Shown: piece after piece, positions 1-9,586 of the stretch
How positions within the stretch are numbered: the stretch's first letter is position 1
Layout of the letters: each line of letters begins with the position of its first letter
DNA from: an uncultured Prevotella sp.
Lineage (GTDB): Bacteria > Bacteroidota > Bacteroidia > Bacteroidales > Bacteroidaceae
Direction: 5' to 3'
DNA length: 64,000 nt
Assembly: GCF_946407605.1 (NCBI RefSeq)
Contig: NZ_CAMJOS010000009.1
Coordinates: forward strand, 1-64,000
Notes under the pieces: generated by a model
The model's input: the letters and a program-made list of their open reading frames with translations, nothing else
Database searches by the model: none
What the model was told of the DNA's origin: nothing
Program-made: the position numbers and the translations under genes

Positions 1-52
1 CGTGACCTCCTGCGTGACAGGCAGGCATTCTAACCTACTGAACTAACGCACC
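1..52 (-). tRNA. tRNA-Asp (GTC), 3' part cut by window edge
   Basis: On the minus strand the gene starts GGTGCGTTAGTTCAG, and the anticodon stem-loop CCTGC-CTGTCAC-GCAGG carries GTC, which reads aspartate codons. The visible part is identical to the second copy at 90-163. The T arm and acceptor 3' strand lie before base 1, so the gene is incomplete here. It is the downstream member of a tandem pair and is probably processed from the same transcript. Confidence 0.93.
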
Positions 53-89
53 AGTCCATAATATTTTGAGTGCTTGCAGACCTGAGAGG

Positions 90-163
90 CGGTGCGTACG
101 AGATTCGAACTCGTGACCTCCTGCGTGACAGGCAGGCATTCTAACCTACTGAACTAACGCACC
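90..163 (-). tRNA. tRNA-Asp (GTC)
   Basis: This is a complete cloverleaf on the minus strand. A seven-pair acceptor stem GGTGCGT/ACGCACC is followed by a D arm with TAGTTCAGT, the anticodon loop CTGTCAC (GTC) and a T arm with GTTCGAATC. Discriminator G is at 90, and the next bases read CCT, so CCA is not encoded and must be added after transcription. It is identical over the shared length to the copy at the window start. Confidence 0.96.
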
Positions 164-192
164 ATTTTGCGTCTCTGTCTGTTTTGCGGGTG

Positions 193-200
193 CAAAGGTA
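193..200 (-). promoter_or_regulatory. -7 box of the tRNA-Asp pair
   Basis: Minus strand reads TACCTTTG, the Bacteroidetes -7 consensus TAnnTTTG, about 30 bases before the first tRNA. No TTTG lies at the usual -33 distance, only a T-rich stretch, so the upstream half is weak. Confidence 0.55.
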
Positions 201-281
201 TTACTTTTTCTTCAAATAAAAAAATGTTTTGACAGAAACTTTACACCGGATAACATCCTTTAACAATCTGATGTCGCTCTG

Positions 282-1337
282 TTATGCCGACTGGAATTCC
301 TCTAAGAATCGGGTGTCGTTCTCAGAGAACATACGCAGGTCAGAGACGCGATACTTCAGGTTGGTAATACGCTCAACACCCATACCAAAGGCATAGCCAC
401 TATACTCTTTAGAGTCTATTCCACACTGTTCCAGCACGTTGGGGTCAACCATACCACATCCCAGAATCTCTACCCAACCGGTGTGCTTGCAGAAACCGCA
501 ACCCTCACCGCCGCAGATGAAGCATGAGATATCCATCTCCGCAGAGGGCTCTGTGAAGGGGAAATAGGAGGGACGAAGACGAATCTTCGTGTCGGCACCA
601 AACATCTCCTTGGCAAACGAAAGCAACACCTGTTTCAGGTCGGTGAATGACACGTTCTTATCGATATACAGACCTTCGACCTGATGGAAGAAACAGTGAG
701 CGCGGGCTGTGATGGCCTCATTACGATAGACACGACCCGGGCAGATAACGCGGATAGGAGCTGTCAACTTCCCATCCTCGGTATGCATATTCTCCATCAC
801 ACGGGCCTGAACACTTGATGTGTGGGAACGCAGAAGAATATTCTTGGTAACGTCGTTGGGATGCTGAGATACAAAGAATGTGTCCTGCATATCGCGGGCG
901 GGGTGGTCGGCAGCAAAATTCATCTTGGTGAATACATGCAGGTCGTCCTCCACTTCAGGACCGTCAGCCAACACAAAGCCCATACGACTGAAGATGTCGA
1001 TAATCTCGTTAGTCACAATGGTGAGCGGATGGCGCGTACCCAATTGGATGGGGTAGGGCGTGCGGGTGAGGTCGATGGCTTCGTCAACGCTATCCTGAGC
1101 AGTACATGCCTCGCGCAGCATATTGATGCGGTCGGTAATGCGTTGCTTCAGTTCGTTAATCTTCATACCCACTTCTTTTTTCTGCTCGGCGGGTACTGAG
1201 CGGAAGTCTTTCATCAGCTCGTTAAGTTCACCATTCTTACTCAGGTATCTCAGTCGGAGCTGCTCTACTTCCTCAGCATTCTTGGCCTCCAGCGAGTCTA
1301 CTTGCTGAAGGAGTTGGTCTATTTTTTCAAGTATCAT
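282..1337 (-). CDS. pheS: phenylalanyl-tRNA synthetase alpha subunit
   Basis: This is the catalytic alpha chain of cytoplasmic PheRS, which charges tRNA-Phe as an alpha2beta2 enzyme. The 351-residue product has the N-terminal coiled-coil that binds tRNA (about residues 1-90) and then the class II synthetase core. The core ends in the motif 3 signature GMGVERI followed by a conserved Leu-Arg-rich tail. I start at 1337 (MILEKIDQLL) because the longer track ORF runs through the promoter and has no conserved sequence there; AGGA lies just upstream. It follows the TonB receptor gene on the same strand but has its own strong promoter. pheT is not in the window. Confidence 0.96.
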   Translation of the reverse strand: MILEKIDQLLQQVDSLEAKNAEEVEQLRLRYLSKNGELNELMKDFRSVPAEQKKEVGMKINELKQRITDRINMLREACTAQDSVDEAIDLTRTPYPIQLGTRHPLTIVTNEIIDIFSRMGFVLADGPEVEDDLHVFTKMNFAADHPARDMQDTFFVSQHPNDVTKNILLRSHTSSVQARVMENMHTEDGKLTAPIRVICPGRVYRNEAITARAHCFFHQVEGLYIDKNVSFTDLKQVLLSFAKEMFGADTKIRLRPSYFPFTEPSAEMDISCFICGGEGCGFCKHTGWVEILGCGMVDPNVLEQCGIDSKEYSGYAFGMGVERITNLKYRVSDLRMFSENDTRFLEEFQSA

Positions 1338-1363
1338 TTTCCTAAAAATTGCAATTTCGGATG

Positions 1364-1395
1364 CAAAGGTACTGCAATTCGAGGGAAAAACCAAA
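1364..1395 (-). promoter_or_regulatory. pheS promoter
   Basis: The minus strand has TTTG (1395-1392), a 20-base spacer and TACCTTTG (1371-1364), an exact match to the Bacteroidetes -33/-7 pattern. It sits 27 bases before the pheS start codon and supports that start. Confidence 0.8.
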
Positions 1396-1443
1396 TGAAA
1401 ATGGATTTTTCTTCTGAAAAGCCTGTCCTTGCATCCGAAAGTG

Positions 1444-3525
1444 TTACTGTAACAGCTGTATCTTGACACCGCCAATGAGCCAGAGGCCAGGTTGCTGTAC
1501 ATTACCGAAGTCTACATACGAACGGTTATCCAGCAAGTTGTTGGCTTCGACATAGAGCGTATAGCGAGGGGCTTCCCATTGTACGCGGGCATCAACTAAC
1601 GCATAGGGACGATAGTCGCAAATCTCGTCACTAAAGTTGGTGTATGAGCCTACACGGTCCTGCCAACGACAGCTCAAACCCATACTGAGTTGTCGCCAGA
1701 CGTCCGTCTGAAGTCGTGCTACTAATTTATGGCGCAAGTATTCCAAGGCGTATTGTGATACGATGCCCCGCTCCAAATCTTTATCTTGTTCTATATAATT
1801 ATATGAAATGTCTAGCGTAGACTGGTGTGTCTCCAACTTCAGCAGATGGCGCAGGTCTAATGTGGCATTAGCCTCAATGCCGTAGGAGTTAATCTTCGTA
1901 TGATTGACGCTCTGCCATTGTGCCTGCTCACCCTGTCGTGTGTCCATCACCCAGTCAATCATGTCTTTTCCGTGATGATGATAGGCTGTGAACTTAGCCT
2001 GGAATATGTCAGACTGATAGTTTGCGCCAACTTCTATAGCCTGCATCTCTTCTGGTTTTAGATGTGGGTCGGCAGCATAGCCTTGCAGTTTGTAGTACAT
2101 CTCTGTGAACGAGGGTGGCCGCAGCGATGTGTTATATGAGGCAAAGAGCTTTAGCTTATGAAGGGATGGATTCTCCCATGCCACATAACTGATATCAACT
2201 CCTGGATAGATGGTCATATTCATGCTGCTCCACGTGCTCTTGGCGGCCACGAAACCTGCAGAGAGGGTGAATCTCCTTAGTAGTAGATTATGTTCTAGAT
2301 GGGCTGAGATGTTGGTACGGTTGACGCCCAACGTGTAGTCGCGGTCTGTGCCGGCAATATGGTGTGTGTTGAAGAGCGGCTCACCTAGGTTACCGCTCAC
2401 CAAATCCTCGTTTCTGAGTTCAGCACCAAAGGCAGTGCGACCAAGAGTCCAGTCAAAGTAGCTGTTAAGCTTTAATCCATATACATCGCAACGGTTATAA
2501 TTATACTTCATAATGTCGGGTTGTCCACGATAGCCTTCATAGCGGTCGCGATTCTGGTTCCAATATAAGGCAGGCATGAAATGGACGAAACCGCGTTTGT
2601 TCTCACCTTGCAGGGCGGAATAAATCTTTGTGGTATGTTCATATTGTTCATCGGCTTGCCAACGGGGTGTGGCATAGAAAGTGCCAGACCCCCATCCTTT
2701 GTCGGCTATACCTACATGCCATGATAGTCGCACCTGTTCATCATCGTAGTTGCCTTGATAGAATGCCTTTGAACCACTGAAGTCAGTGTTAAGCCTACCA
2801 CTCTTGGAACGTGAATAGCCGTCGCTTCGGGTATATGATGATGAAATGGAATTGTTGCCCATAGACATGCGTCCACCAATTCTGCCATAGCCATACGAGC
2901 CTCCTTCCGCGTAGATCTCAGTACCTTTATTATGGGATGTAGTCACAATGTTGATAGCACCAACGAGCGACGAGGTTCCATAGATACGTCCAGCGGGACC
3001 TTCAAGCACTTCGACACGCACGATGTCGCTCAGGTCGCATGGCAGGTCAAAGGTGTTATGGGCAGTCTGTGGATCACAGATATTTATGCCATTGAGCAGG
3101 ACTGTGATTTGCTCTTGGGTGCCTCCGCGAATTGAGATGTCTGTCTGTGAACCTAAAGGCCCGCGTTGTCGGACGTCGATGCCGACAGCCATCTTGAGCA
3201 AATCGTTAATACTTTGTACTGGCGCCTGCGCAATGTCCTCGCGGCTCAGTACAGTTACCATTCTCGCAGCCTGACTCACTGTCAGGGGGGCTCGGGACCC
3301 CATGACGCATACATCATCAAGCGTCACTTCGCGAGCAGGGGTTTTGGTGGAGTCTACACGCCATGTCTCATCACTGATACTTTCGGCCTTGGCTGCAGAG
3401 AGTGTAGCCACGCTGAGTACAGAGATGATAACTTCGCGTCCCAAACTGGCAAAGACGGAATAGCCTTTGCGCTGAAAATGATGGAACACCAAAACCTCAC
3501 GCTTGTTGAACTGAGGTTTAATCAC
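1444..3525 (-). CDS. TonB-dependent outer membrane receptor (BtuB-like)
   Basis: This is an outer-membrane beta-barrel that imports a scarce ligand, such as a cobalamin or a metal chelate, using TonB energy. After an N-terminal export segment (VLSVATLSAAKA, about 35-47), residues about 75-195 form the plug domain, with SINDLLK, SIRGGTQEQ and VEVLEGPAGRIYG. The rest is barrel ending in an aromatic/hydrophobic C-terminal strand. At 693 aa it is a typical small receptor with no SusC-style N-terminal extension and no SusD partner nearby. The only possible start is GTG at 3525, which overlaps the clpC stop by 8 bases, so translation is probably coupled to clpC. The substrate cannot be read from sequence; vitamin B12 is only a guess from family resemblance. 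Confidence 0.88.
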   Translation of the reverse strand: MIKPQFNKREVLVFHHFQRKGYSVFASLGREVIISVLSVATLSAAKAESISDETWRVDSTKTPAREVTLDDVCVMGSRAPLTVSQAARMVTVLSREDIAQAPVQSINDLLKMAVGIDVRQRGPLGSQTDISIRGGTQEQITVLLNGINICDPQTAHNTFDLPCDLSDIVRVEVLEGPAGRIYGTSSLVGAINIVTTSHNKGTEIYAEGGSYGYGRIGGRMSMGNNSISSSYTRSDGYSRSKSGRLNTDFSGSKAFYQGNYDDEQVRLSWHVGIADKGWGSGTFYATPRWQADEQYEHTTKIYSALQGENKRGFVHFMPALYWNQNRDRYEGYRGQPDIMKYNYNRCDVYGLKLNSYFDWTLGRTAFGAELRNEDLVSGNLGEPLFNTHHIAGTDRDYTLGVNRTNISAHLEHNLLLRRFTLSAGFVAAKSTWSSMNMTIYPGVDISYVAWENPSLHKLKLFASYNTSLRPPSFTEMYYKLQGYAADPHLKPEEMQAIEVGANYQSDIFQAKFTAYHHHGKDMIDWVMDTRQGEQAQWQSVNHTKINSYGIEANATLDLRHLLKLETHQSTLDISYNYIEQDKDLERGIVSQYALEYLRHKLVARLQTDVWRQLSMGLSCRWQDRVGSYTNFSDEICDYRPYALVDARVQWEAPRYTLYVEANNLLDNRSYVDFGNVQQPGLWLIGGVKIQLLQ

Positions 3526-6049
3526 TTTGAATTGTTGTTTGTAATTGAATGGAAAGTTCTTCCTTGTCGGGATGTTTGTCGATTACAATAACGGAACCTG
3601 GCTTAATGCTCTCGTCGAGAATCATCTCACAGATGCCGTCTTCGATATAGTTCTGGATGGCACGTTTCAGAGGACGGGCACCAAACTGCACATCATAGCC
3701 TTTAGTGGCTACGAAGACCTTGGCAGCATCTGTCAACTGCATTTCATACCCCAAATCCTTGATGCGCTTAACCAGTCCTTTCAGTTCGACGTCGATAATC
3801 CGTTTGATAGCCTCCATATCCAATTGGTCGAAGGTTATAATTTCATCAAGACGATTGAGAAACTCGGGAGAGAACTGCTTGGACAACGCCTTCTGGATGA
3901 TGGAACGGGCATGTTCGCGGTCTTTCTCATTCATGTTGATGCCCAGCGTAGAGGCGGTAAAGCCAATGCCGTTGCCAAATTCCTTGAGTTGACGGGTGCC
4001 TGCGTTGGAGGTCATGATGATAACCGTATTACGGAAGTCCACAAAACGACCATTGCCATCAGTAAGACGTCCCTCGTCGAGAACCTGTAGCAACAGATTG
4101 AAGACGTTTCCATGAGCTTTCTCGATTTCGTCCAAAAGCACAATACTATAAGGCTTGCGACGAACACGCTCCGTGAGCTGACCGCCCTCTTCATAGCCTA
4201 CATAGCCTGGAGGTGCACCTATAAGTCTGGAGACGTTGAACGACTCGGTATATTCACTCATGTCTACACGAATGAGTGCATCGGCAGAGCCAAACATTTG
4301 TTCTGCCAGCTTCTTGGCTAGATAGGTCTTTCCAACACCCGTCGGACCAAGGAACATAAAGGCACCAATGGGGTGGTTGGGATCTTTCAGTCCCACACGG
4401 TTGCGCTGGATGGCTTTCACCATCTTGTCGATGGCTGCATCCTGTGCAATAACGCTGGCTTTCAATTTTGGAGCCATATCTTTCAGACGGACACCTTCGC
4501 TCTCTGCCATACGCTGAACTGGGATGCCAGTCATCATAGATACCACATCAGATACTTCGACCTCGGTGACAGTCTGTCGTTCTTCGGAATTACCGGCAAG
4601 CCATTTTGTCTGCACCTCAGCCAATTGCTTCTCCAATGCTGACTGCCTGTCGCGGTAGCCGGCAGCCAACTCGTAGTTCTGGTTGCTCACAGCCTGATGT
4701 TTTTTGTCTTTTATCTCATCGAGCTGTTTCTCCAGTTCATCAATCTCGGGAGGTATCTGTGCATTTCTAAGATGTACGCGAGCACCTGTCTCATCCATTG
4801 CATCAATAGCCTTATCGGGCTGAGCACGGTCAGTCATGTAGCGTTCTGTCAATTTGACACATGCTATGATAGCATCTTCGGAGAACTCTACATGATGATG
4901 ATCTTCGTATCGGTCTTTGATGTTATACAGGATTTGTAAAGTCTGTTCAGCAGTGGTAGGTTCTACGAGAACTTTCTGGAAACGACGTTCCAAAGCTCCG
5001 TCTTTCTCTATGCTGTTACGGTATTCATCGAGTGTGGTAGCACCAATACACTGGATGACACCGCGTGCCAATGCAGGCTTCATGATATTGGCAGCATCCA
5101 TACTGCCAGGTGTGGATCCGGCACCGATAATCGTGTGAATTTCGTCAATAAAGACGATAATATTCGGTGTCTGTTCTATTTCCTTGAGAAGGGCACGGAT
5201 ACGCTCCTCAAACTGTCCGCGATATTTCGTTCCTGCAACAACACCTGTCATGTCAAGGCTTACTATGCGGCGGTTGAAGAACATGGGTGAGCATTTACGC
5301 TGGGCTATCATCTGTGCCAGACCTTCAACGATAGCACTCTTGCCTACACCAGGTTCGCCAATCAGTATGGGGTTGTTTTTCTTACGCCGTCCCAGAATTT
5401 CCATCACACGTTGTATCTCTTGCTCACGTCCTACACAGGGATCAAGTTTGCCTTCAAGGGCTGCACGTGTCAAGTCTGTGGAGAAATTATCTAAAACAGG
5501 TGTCTTGGATTTTTCCTTGGGACTATTTGTTGCTGTTTGTGTGGTTTGTGATGTCTGTTCTTCCGTCTCTTCCTCATCCTCATCAGGCAATTGGAGTGCA
5601 TCCTTTGTCTGGGGTGCTTTTAGCAGATTGAGGACATCGGTGTAGTGGATATTCTTGTTTTCCAATATCTGTTTTGCTTCGTTCTCAGAACGATCATGAA
5701 GAATGGCCAACAAAAGATGTTGTTCGTCAACGCATTGCTCGTGTTGCATACGTGCTTCGAGAACGGCCAGTTTCAGTATGTTGTTGGCACTCTCGTTCAG
5801 AAGCAACTCTTCTACATTTGTTTGTTGAAACAGACCATTTGTGTCGTTGAGCTTCATTTCCAATGACAACTTGATATCTTCTTTCTTGATGGAGAGTCTC
5901 TGGAAAATGTCAAATACAGGACCATCTTTCATGCGCATCATAGCCAGTAACAGATGTTCCGGGCCAACGTAGCTGGACGAAAGACGCTGAGCCTCCTCTC
6001 GTGAGAAAGCCAAAATCTCGGAGACTTTAGGTGAAAACTGATTCGTCAT
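3518..6049 (-). CDS. clpC: ATP-dependent Clp protease ATP-binding subunit ClpC
   Basis: This is a cytoplasmic hexameric unfoldase that feeds proteins to ClpP and acts in protein quality control. The 843 residues hold two N-terminal Clp repeats (about 1-150), a charged Gln/Glu/Thr-rich linker, and a first AAA+ domain with Walker A GEPGVGKS and [14 protein letters not shown]-containing middle domain ([11 protein letters not shown]) follows, then a second AAA+ domain with Walker A GPTGVGKT and DEIEKAH and a C-terminal D2-small domain. The UVR/M-domain places it with ClpC rather than ClpA. It starts within the end of the helicase gene (ATGA overlap) and its stop overlaps the receptor start, so three genes are translationally linked. 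Its operon shares lon, another protease. Confidence 0.95.
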   Translation of the reverse strand: MTNQFSPKVSEILAFSREEAQRLSSSYVGPEHLLLAMMRMKDGPVFDIFQRLSIKKEDIKLSLEMKLNDTNGLFQQTNVEELLLNESANNILKLAVLEARMQHEQCVDEQHLLLAILHDRSENEAKQILENKNIHYTDVLNLLKAPQTKDALQLPDEDEEETEEQTSQTTQTATNSPKEKSKTPVLDNFSTDLTRAALEGKLDPCVGREQEIQRVMEILGRRKKNNPILIGEPGVGKSAIVEGLAQMIAQRKCSPMFFNRRIVSLDMTGVVAGTKYRGQFEERIRALLKEIEQTPNIIVFIDEIHTIIGAGSTPGSMDAANIMKPALARGVIQCIGATTLDEYRNSIEKDGALERRFQKVLVEPTTAEQTLQILYNIKDRYEDHHHVEFSEDAIIACVKLTERYMTDRAQPDKAIDAMDETGARVHLRNAQIPPEIDELEKQLDEIKDKKHQAVSNQNYELAAGYRDRQSALEKQLAEVQTKWLAGNSEERQTVTEVEVSDVVSMMTGIPVQRMAESEGVRLKDMAPKLKASVIAQDAAIDKMVKAIQRNRVGLKDPNHPIGAFMFLGPTGVGKTYLAKKLAEQMFGSADALIRVDMSEYTESFNVSRLIGAPPGYVGYEEGGQLTERVRRKPYSIVLLDEIEKAHGNVFNLLLQVLDEGRLTDGNGRFVDFRNTVIIMTSNAGTRQLKEFGNGIGFTASTLGINMNEKDREHARSIIQKALSKQFSPEFLNRLDEIITFDQLDMEAIKRIIDVELKGLVKRIKDLGYEMQLTDAAKVFVATKGYDVQFGARPLKRAIQNYIEDGICEMILDESIKPGSVIVIDKHPDKEELSIQLQTTIQSD

Positions 6050-7314
6050 GAGTTTCCTTTCTTATGTTTGTTCGAAGAAGATTTAGCAAAATGCGTGCCA
6101 GACCTTTTGCTGCCCTTACGATGTCCTCGTCCGCGACCGCCTTTTCTGACCTCCTTCATTGCTTGATAGTCGGGACCTTCTCCAAGTCCTTCAGGTAAGG
6201 GGAGCTTCTCTATCTCCTTCTGAAGGAAATGCTCTATAGGCTTGAAAAAACGGAAGTCGTTGTCGCTGACGAAAGTAATTGCCTCGCCGTCACGATCTGC
6301 ACGGGCCGTTCGGCCAATGCGATGAACGTAATCTTCACTGTCGTGGGGCACATCGAAATTAATAACCATTCTGATGTCGTCAATATCGATGCCACGTGCT
6401 ACGATATCGGTAGCTACCAAGACATCAACCTGACCGGCCTTGAAACGATACATCACATCATCACGTTCGGCCTGGGTTAAGTCGCTGTGCATGGGAGCAC
6501 AATTGATCTTCAGTTTCTGTAAGGTGCGGTTGATGTCCTTCACCTTATCTTTCTTACCGCAGAAGATAATCACACGTTTCAGGTCGCCTTGTTTGAAGAT
6601 GTTTTCTATAATACGTACCTTTTGGGGTTCGTAACAGATATAGGCCATCTGGTGAATCTTTTCTGCCGGACGGCTCACCTTGAGCTTCACTTCTATGGGG
6701 TTATGAAGTAGGGATACGGCCAGCTCGCGAATCTTGGCAGGCATGGTGGCAGAGAACATCACCTTCTGACAACTCTCAGGCAGCAGCTTGTTAATTTGAA
6801 GGATATCCTCCATAAAGCCCATGTCGAGCATACGGTCGGCTTCGTCGAGTACAAAAAATGACGTACGTGAGAGATCAAGATTGCCGACTTTCAGGTGACT
6901 GAGAAGACGGCCTGGCGTGGCGATAACCACAGGTGCACCACCTCTCAGACTCTTTATCTCCTGATCAAAACGTGAGCCGTCGTTGCCACCATAGACAGCG
7001 ATGCTACTAACGTTATCAAGATAGTATGAAAAGCCCTCCATGGCCTGGTCTATCTGCTGAGCCAATTCACGGGTGGGTGACATCACAATGCAATTGATGG
7101 TATCCTCGGGATAGCCGCCGTCATCAAGCATAGAAAGAATAGGCAATAAGTATGCGGCAGTTTTTCCAGTACCAGTTTGAGCTACACCCAATACGTCACG
7201 TCCATCCAGTATCTCTGGAATGCATCGCTCCTGAATAGGTGTCATTTCCTCGAAATGCATATCATAAAGCGCATCGAGGATATTATCATTTAAATATGTT
7301 TCTTCAAATGTCAT
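6046..7314 (-). CDS. DEAD-box RNA helicase (RhlE type)
   Basis: This is an ATP-dependent RNA helicase, probably acting in ribosome assembly or RNA decay. Motifs appear in order: the Q motif (MTPIQERCIPEIL), motif I AQTGTGKT, Ia PTRELAQQ, II DEAD, III SAT, V ATDIVARGIDI and VI HRIGRTAR. The C-terminal tail (about 385-422) is basic (GGRGRGHRKGSKRSG) and lacks a DbpA-type RNA-binding domain, which fits RhlE-like proteins. At 422 aa it is typical in length. It overlaps clpC by 4 bases (ATGA) and follows the lptG-like gene by 23 bases, so it belongs to the lon-clpC operon. Confidence 0.94.
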   Translation of the reverse strand: MTFEETYLNDNILDALYDMHFEEMTPIQERCIPEILDGRDVLGVAQTGTGKTAAYLLPILSMLDDGGYPEDTINCIVMSPTRELAQQIDQAMEGFSYYLDNVSSIAVYGGNDGSRFDQEIKSLRGGAPVVIATPGRLLSHLKVGNLDLSRTSFFVLDEADRMLDMGFMEDILQINKLLPESCQKVMFSATMPAKIRELAVSLLHNPIEVKLKVSRPAEKIHQMAYICYEPQKVRIIENIFKQGDLKRVIIFCGKKDKVKDINRTLQKLKINCAPMHSDLTQAERDDVMYRFKAGQVDVLVATDIVARGIDIDDIRMVINFDVPHDSEDYVHRIGRTARADRDGEAITFVSDNDFRFFKPIEHFLQKEIEKLPLPEGLGEGPDYQAMKEVRKGGRGRGHRKGSKRSGTHFAKSSSNKHKKGNS

Positions 7315-7337
7315 TTTATATTATCGTTCTTTTCCAT

Positions 7338-8447
7338 TTAATTGGGCGCCTGTCGATAGCAGAAATATGCTATGACGGCATATATTAAGTTGGGAATCCA
7401 CGCTGCCAATAAGGCAGGCAGACCGGCGTTGATAGCAAAAGTGGCGCTGATGGTCTGTAAAAGGATATAGGAGAAAGACAGAGCCAGACCAATTCCTAAA
7501 GACAATCCCATGCCGCCTTTGCGCTTTCTAGCTGATAGAGAGGCACCGATGATTGTAAGAATGAAGGAGGCAAACGAAGTGGCTATGCGCTTGTGGTATT
7601 CTACTTCATATTGTACAACATTCTGAGAACCTCGTTCCTGCTGTTTGGAGATGTAGCGCAGCAACTCGGGTGAGGTGAAAGTTTCCTGCTGCCCATTACT
7701 ATAGACGAGGTCCATGGGCTCCATCATAATAAGCGTGTCAATCTCTACTCCTGTCTCAATTTTCTCGCGCAGACCTTTAAGTGTCCTAATTTTGTAGTTG
7801 ATGGCTTTCCAATGATAGCGTGAATCAGAAATGGTGTCGTACTGGATGACGTTGGCCGTCATATGACTAACCAGTTTCTTGTCTTCAAATTTATCAAGCG
7901 AGAAGCCATAGCCACGTTTGATATTATTATCGTATTGCTGCAAATATGCAATAACGCCAGGTGCAACCTGCAACTGAACATTGCTGGCAGAGGTGATGCG
8001 TTTCTTGTTTTTGTATTGTGTTTCGAAATTCAAGCGTACAACGTTGCCATGAGGAATGACATACGCTCCCAGATAGAAATTGAGGATAGCAATAATGGCG
8101 GCTGACACCATGTAGGGTCTCATCAGACGACGGAAACTGGTACCTGCTGCCAACATGGCAATGATTTCGGAATTGCCCGCCAACTTTGATGTAAAGAAGA
8201 TGACGGCAATGAATACAAACAATGGTGAAAAGAGATTGGCAAAGTAGGGAACGAAGTTGGCATAATAGTCGAAAATAATGGCACTCCATGGCGCATGATA
8301 GGTAGAGAACTTGTTTAAGTTCTCATTAAAATCGAACACGATACTTATACTGATTATCAGCAAGATGGAATATATGTATGTTCCAATGAACTTGCTGATG
8401 ATGTATCGGTCAAGCCGTGGGATTAATCGTGCAAGTATTTTCTTCAT
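7338..8447 (-). CDS. lptG: LptF/LptG-family permease (YjgP/YjgQ)
   Basis: This is an inner-membrane permease subunit of the lipopolysaccharide export machine LptB2FG, which extracts LPS from the inner membrane. It has three hydrophobic helices near the N-terminus (from YIYSILLIISISIVFDF onward). A beta-rich periplasmic region follows (about 125-270), and a C-terminal group of three helices contains the family-type segment SARKRKGGMGLSLGIGLALS. Length (369 aa) is normal. LptF and LptG are hard to tell apart; the symbol is my best guess. It overlaps tgt by ATGA, and tgt-lptG adjacency is, as I recall, common in this phylum. The LptB ATPase gene is not here. Confidence 0.85.
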   Translation of the reverse strand: MKKILARLIPRLDRYIISKFIGTYIYSILLIISISIVFDFNENLNKFSTYHAPWSAIIFDYYANFVPYFANLFSPLFVFIAVIFFTSKLAGNSEIIAMLAAGTSFRRLMRPYMVSAAIIAILNFYLGAYVIPHGNVVRLNFETQYKNKKRITSASNVQLQVAPGVIAYLQQYDNNIKRGYGFSLDKFEDKKLVSHMTANVIQYDTISDSRYHWKAINYKIRTLKGLREKIETGVEIDTLIMMEPMDLVYSNGQQETFTSPELLRYISKQQERGSQNVVQYEVEYHKRIATSFASFILTIIGASLSARKRKGGMGLSLGIGLALSFSYILLQTISATFAINAGLPALLAAWIPNLIYAVIAYFCYRQAPN

Positions 8448-9586
8448 ACTCTGCGTCCTAAGTCATTAATCACTGAGCGCTTCCATTGCGTAAAATCGCC
8501 TTGCTCGATGTGCTGACGGGCATCAGTCACCAATCGGAGATAGAAAGCCAAGTTGTGGATAGAGGCTATCTGCAAAGCCAATAACTCCTGAGCTTTGAAT
8601 AAATGGTGAAGATATGCCTTTGAATGCAAGCGGTCTATGTCGCAACCATCGGCGTCGATAGGTGAGAAGTCATTCTCCCATTTCTTGTTGCGCATGTTCA
8701 TAGTACCCTGATAGGTAAAAAGTAGGGCGTTTCGGCCATTGCGGGTAGGCATCACACAATCGAACATATCTACGCCACGTTCTATTGCTTCAAGAATATT
8801 CTGAGGTGTACCCACTCCCATCAGATATCGTGGACGGTCCTTAGGCAGTATTTCATTGACTACCTCAATCATTTCATACATTACTTCGGTAGGCTCACCA
8901 ACAGCCAGACCACCAATGGAGGCACCTCCACCATCGTTAAGCATGCCCAGACGGTCTACCACGTGTTTGGCGGCATCCTGTCGCAAGTCTTTGTATTTAC
9001 ATCCCTGTACAATTGGGAAAAGGGTCTGCTTATGACCATAGAGTGGCTCTGTCTCGTTGAAGCGTTTGATACACCGATCTAACCAACGTTGTGTCAGCCC
9101 AAGAGAACGCTTAGCATATTGATAATCGCTTTCGCCAGGAGGACATTCGTCGAGTGCCATCATAATATCGGCACCGATGATACGCTCGGTATCCATGACA
9201 TTCTCGGGAGTGAAGACGTGTTTTGAACCGTCAATATGACTACGGAACTCACAACCTTCTTCCCTTAACTTGCGTATGCCTGTCAGCGAGAAAACTTGAA
9301 AACCGCCAGAGTCCGTCAGTATGGGACGGTCCCAGGTGTTGAACTTATGCAGACCTCCAGCTTTGCGAAGTGTGTCAAGTCCCGGCCGCAGATATAGATG
9401 GTAGGTGTTTCCCAGAATGATTTGTGCCTTGACTTGCTCACGCAATTCCTGGAAATGAACACCTTTCACGCTGCCGCAGGTGCCGACTGGCATGAAGATA
9501 GGTGTCTTTATCTGTCCATGGTCAGTGGTGATAAGCCCTGTGCGGGCACTGCTATATGGGTCGCTATGTTGCAGTTCGAATTTCAT
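8444..9586 (-). CDS. tgt: queuine/preQ1 tRNA-guanine transglycosylase
   Basis: The enzyme exchanges G34 of GUN-anticodon tRNAs (including tRNA-Asp, encoded at this window's start) for the queuosine precursor preQ1. The TIM barrel carries the substrate motif LTDSGGFQVFS (about 89-99), the nucleophile region SIGGLAVGE and a DCVMPTRNGRNALLFT block, all well conserved. The structural zinc site, usually CxCxxC plus His, is eroded: the region reads DADGCDIDRLHSKAYLHHL, with one Cys only. The gene overlaps both lon and lptG by 4 bases (ATGA). Length is the family norm, so identification is firm despite the altered zinc loop. Confidence 0.95.
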   Translation of the reverse strand: MKFELQHSDPYSSARTGLITTDHGQIKTPIFMPVGTCGSVKGVHFQELREQVKAQIILGNTYHLYLRPGLDTLRKAGGLHKFNTWDRPILTDSGGFQVFSLTGIRKLREEGCEFRSHIDGSKHVFTPENVMDTERIIGADIMMALDECPPGESDYQYAKRSLGLTQRWLDRCIKRFNETEPLYGHKQTLFPIVQGCKYKDLRQDAAKHVVDRLGMLNDGGGASIGGLAVGEPTEVMYEMIEVVNEILPKDRPRYLMGVGTPQNILEAIERGVDMFDCVMPTRNGRNALLFTYQGTMNMRNKKWENDFSPIDADGCDIDRLHSKAYLHHLFKAQELLALQIASIHNLAFYLRLVTDARQHIEQGDFTQWKRSVINDLGRRV

